Below are positions 62,124-64,000 of a stretch of 64,000 nucleotides of DNA, piece by piece. Position 1 is the first letter of the stretch. Each line of letters begins with the position of its first letter. The stretch is from positions 1 to 64,000 of the forward strand of contig JAIQFL010000009.1 in assembly GCA_020073365.1 (NCBI GenBank), written 5' to 3'. The notes below the pieces were generated by a model, which saw only the letters and a list, made by a program, of their open reading frames with translations, was not told the DNA's origin and made no database searches. The translations under genes were made by a program, and so were the position numbers. The DNA comes from Terriglobia bacterium (lineage in GTDB: Bacteria > Acidobacteriota > Terriglobia > Bryobacterales > Bryobacteraceae).

Positions 62124-62160
62124 GGAGTGGTTCCAGCACGGAGACAGTCCGGAGGGGCGC

Positions 62161-62568
62161 ATGGGGAATGGCCGTCTGAGCAGTTACCTGAAGTCCGTGG
62201 TTCCCGCGTCGGCGTCGACCGTCGGCGCCGCGGCACTGCCGAAGTGTCCGCTGTGCGTGGGCGCCCTTCTGGGTTCCATCGGAATCTCGATTCCACTTTC
62301 GGGGGCTTCCCTCGGCTGGCTGTGCGCGCTTCTGGTGTGCGTTCCGGTCGCGTTGTCGTTTATACCGGTTTGCGGAGCCCGGCGTATCGGGCCGATCCTG
62401 CTGAGCGTCTCCAGCGGATCGCTGCTGCTGTTGGGCAGAGCCTTCGGTGTGGCTTACCCGGTTCTGGCAGTTGGGATCATGGGCCTGATCGCGGCCTCTC
62501 TGTGGAGGGTCCGCGAGACTACCAAGGGCCGCCTGGCCGGCCGGGCGTGCCCTACCAAATCTTCTTGA
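62161..62568 (+). CDS. Small membrane protein, MerC-like
   Basis: The 135-residue protein has four helices (VGALLGSIGISIPLSGASLG, WLCALLVCVPVALSFIPVCG, GPILLSVSSGSLLLLGRAFG, AYPVLAVGIMGLIAASLWRV) and a CPLC pair (LPKCPLCVGALLG) in the first, as in MerC-type metal transport proteins. The C-terminal tail (TTKGRLAGRACPTKSS) is encoded by an imperfect REP-like palindrome. Its position between two copper enzymes suggests copper import or sensing; this is inference. Confidence 0.65.
   Translation: MGNGRLSSYLKSVVPASASTVGAAALPKCPLCVGALLGSIGISIPLSGASLGWLCALLVCVPVALSFIPVCGARRIGPILLSVSSGSLLLLGRAFGVAYPVLAVGIMGLIAASLWRVRETTKGRLAGRACPTKSS
62525..62553. repeat. Imperfect palindrome in the 3' end of the MerC-like gene
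   Basis: Arms GGGCCGCCTGGCC and GGCCGGGCGTGCCC pair with one mismatch and one bulge. It resembles the GTAGGG-edged palindromes of Solibacter-like genomes (from memory) and lies in the last codons of the gene. Confidence 0.5.
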
Positions 62569-62593
62569 CCGTTTCAGAATCGAGGTCCGGACT

Positions 62594-64000
62594 ATGGCAG
62601 AAGAAGGAAAGACAGCAAAATGGACGCGCTACCAGCGCGTGAAGGAGATCCTGAACCAGGCCTCCGGGTCCGCCAACCCCAGCTACCAGGGATACGGAAG
62701 ATTCTGGGAGTTGCCGCTGGAGGAATTCCTCGAGGCGACCATCTATGGCATTCGGATGATCGCTCCGGCGACACCCACACTGGCGCCGGTGATCTCACAT
62801 GGCTCCTGTTGTCACTCGACCGGCGCGAGTAGCGCGCCGGCGCCGCGGGCAGGCTCTCCCGGCCGCGGCGCGGCCTCGGGGTTGATCATTGGACTCAGGG
62901 GCGAGTGCCCCTTCGATGGGACTCAGTTTCCGCGCCTGCCCTGGGACGGGCAACCCGTGTCCGATCCCGATATCCAATTCATTCAGGATTGGATCGACGC
63001 CGGATGCCCGGTGAACGACGACCAGCGTTCACCCGCGCAGGTCCAGGAATCCGTGGTTATGGCGCGTGCCCGGGGAGACGAGGAACATCCTGTTTCCACG
63101 AACAGCACGAACACGGACAGCGAACAATCCGGCGGCCTGAAGGTACGCAAGAATATCAGTTCGCTGAGTTGGGAGGAGTTGCAGCGATTTCGCAACGCGA
63201 TCGCGCGCATGAAGTCGCTCGACAGCTACTACCAGGACGAGCGAAGCTTCGGTTACTGGGCGCGGCTGCACGCCAACGATTGCCAGCACGGATGGGAAGA
63301 GTTTCTTACCTGGCACCGCCTGTATGTGTATTACTTCGAGCAGCAGTTACAGGATATCGACCCGGCAGTGACGCTGCCCTACTGGGACTGGACCGATCAA
63401 TACAAGCCCGACGTGCCGGCGACCCTGTTTGACGCCGCGCAGTTAGACCCTTCCCTGAAAACCGATAACGGGATCGTTCCGCAAGCATACCAGTGCTGGT
63501 TGGACCAGGCAGCCTGGGACCGGCTGAAGGCCAACGGGCTTCCCGAGCCGCTCCTGAGCGAACTGAGAAAAGTGATTACCGTGCCACCCGGAGAGGGAGG
63601 CGACCCAAAGGACTTCAAGACGTTCAACTCCGGACTGCGGCTCTTTACCGCCGCGGGAATCAGGTACGGACAGGACAAGGTGAGCGATCAGAAGATCCTC
63701 GCGGAACTAGGTGTGGTCAACCCGCTGTGGCACGCGCTTCGCTGGCCGGGGGGAGACCAGAACCTGATCTTCGAAGCCTATCCGACGCCGGACGACATCA
63801 ACCGCATTCTGCAACTGTCCAACTTCTTCTCGTTCGGCAGCGGCCCCATGAACAATCATTTCTTTGGCGCCCTGGAGAACATTCACAACCTGATCCACAA
63901 TTTCTCAGGCGGCTCGAACCCGTACTATAAGCCCGGAACCAATCCGCTGGACCGCCAAAACGAGCCACAGTCGGGAGACATGGTTAGTCCCGGAGTGACA
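62594..64000 (+). CDS. Tyrosinase-family copper protein, C-terminus beyond window
   Basis: The frame opens at an ATG at 62594 and runs to the window end (469 codons), so it is partial; the track omits it for lack of a stop. The type 3 copper ligands are H226, H232, H241 (RLHANDCQHGWEEFLTWHRL) for CuA and H422, H431, H435 (NNHFFGALENIHNLIHNF) for CuB, with the PYWDWT motif between. An N-terminal part of about 150 residues (LIIGLRGECPFDG, IQFIQDWIDAGCP) resembles the end of a cytochrome-c-like domain but has no CxxCH. Tyrosinases hydroxylate and oxidise phenols. Confidence 0.9.
   Translation, partial: MAEEGKTAKWTRYQRVKEILNQASGSANPSYQGYGRFWELPLEEFLEATIYGIRMIAPATPTLAPVISHGSCCHSTGASSAPAPRAGSPGRGAASGLIIGLRGECPFDGTQFPRLPWDGQPVSDPDIQFIQDWIDAGCPVNDDQRSPAQVQESVVMARARGDEEHPVSTNSTNTDSEQSGGLKVRKNISSLSWEELQRFRNAIARMKSLDSYYQDERSFGYWARLHANDCQHGWEEFLTWHRLYVYYFEQQLQDIDPAVTLPYWDWTDQYKPDVPATLFDAAQLDPSLKTDNGIVPQAYQCWLDQAAWDRLKANGLPEPLLSELRKVITVPPGEGGDPKDFKTFNSGLRLFTAAGIRYGQDKVSDQKILAELGVVNPLWHALRWPGGDQNLIFEAYPTPDDINRILQLSNFFSFGSGPMNNHFFGALENIHNLIHNFSGGSNPYYKPGTNPLDRQNEPQSGDMVSPGVT

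Overview
The window is GC-rich bacterial chromosome and most resembles an Acidobacteriota genome of the Bryobacterales/Solibacter type. That placement is an inference from gene content: an orphan MacB/FtsX-type permease of the acidobacterial ADOP class, PadR plus HAAS-domain modules, a TIGR03790 protein, very large BNR-repeat and M14 secreted proteins, a BACON-domain exoprotein, DUF4097 behind an ECF sigma/anti-sigma pair, and dispersed GTGGG-edged palindromes. No rRNA, tRNA, CRISPR array or intact prophage was seen.

Layout. 1-1739: a two-component-regulator-type propeller protein cut by the window edge. 1994-3987: a decayed secreted-protein gene, then a two-domain cupredoxin and a SCO1 copper chaperone. 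3988-4398: a HigA relic and a 77-bp inverted repeat. 4399-8827: purF, purL, purQ on the minus strand, with two covarying palindromes between purF and purL. 8900-11360: a mobile-element and toxin graveyard (frameshifted tyrosine recombinase, truncated and frameshifted IS66-type transposase, accessory ORF relic, frameshifted PIN-like toxin). 11500-14526: a TolC/EmrA efflux locus that has lost nearly all of its EmrB pump gene. 15272-18130: TPR protein, ssb, a small Cys-rich protein whose tail runs into a transposase relic, and a broken BrnT toxin. 18249-24181: ABC exporter, HAD phosphatase, a small conserved protein with an SDR, endonuclease III, and a TMTC-like membrane protein. 24192-26857: zinc-ribbon protein translationally coupled to a LysR regulator, and a TIGR03790 protein. 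26888-30900: two divergent PadR/HAAS modules. 30970-38431: BACON exoprotein, cytochrome P460, aminoglycoside-phosphotransferase-like kinase, ASPIC/UnbV relic and the orphan permease. 38744-42093: a small conserved protein and a sigma/anti-sigma/DUF4097 operon. 42459-49545: a duplicated-domain secreted protein and two tandem M14 carboxypeptidase-like proteins. 49670-52720: hybrid histidine kinase, an intact Phd/MazF-type toxin-antitoxin pair, and an IS1380 relic. 52784-60132: giant BNR protein, BlaI/M56-TonB regulatory pair with visible operators, and a glycosyltransferase-39-like protein. 60339-64000: a multicopper oxidase, a small membrane protein and a tyrosinase that runs off the end.

Themes. 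Copper and oxidative chemistry recurs (cupredoxin, SCO1, P460, multicopper oxidase, tyrosinase). Regulator/membrane-effector pairs recur (PadR/HAAS twice, BlaI/M56, ECF sigma/anti-sigma). At least ten gene relics, three of them toxin or antitoxin relics, lie between intact genes, several damaged by what looks like a single-base frameshift. The most unusual sequence-level signals are the palindrome family with compensatory stem changes (including copies that encode protein C-termini), the BlaI operator that doubles as the stop-codon region of the upstream gene, the divergent PadR/HAAS regulon with a probable leaderless promoter, and the non-homologous low-complexity inserts that separate the two M14 paralogues.
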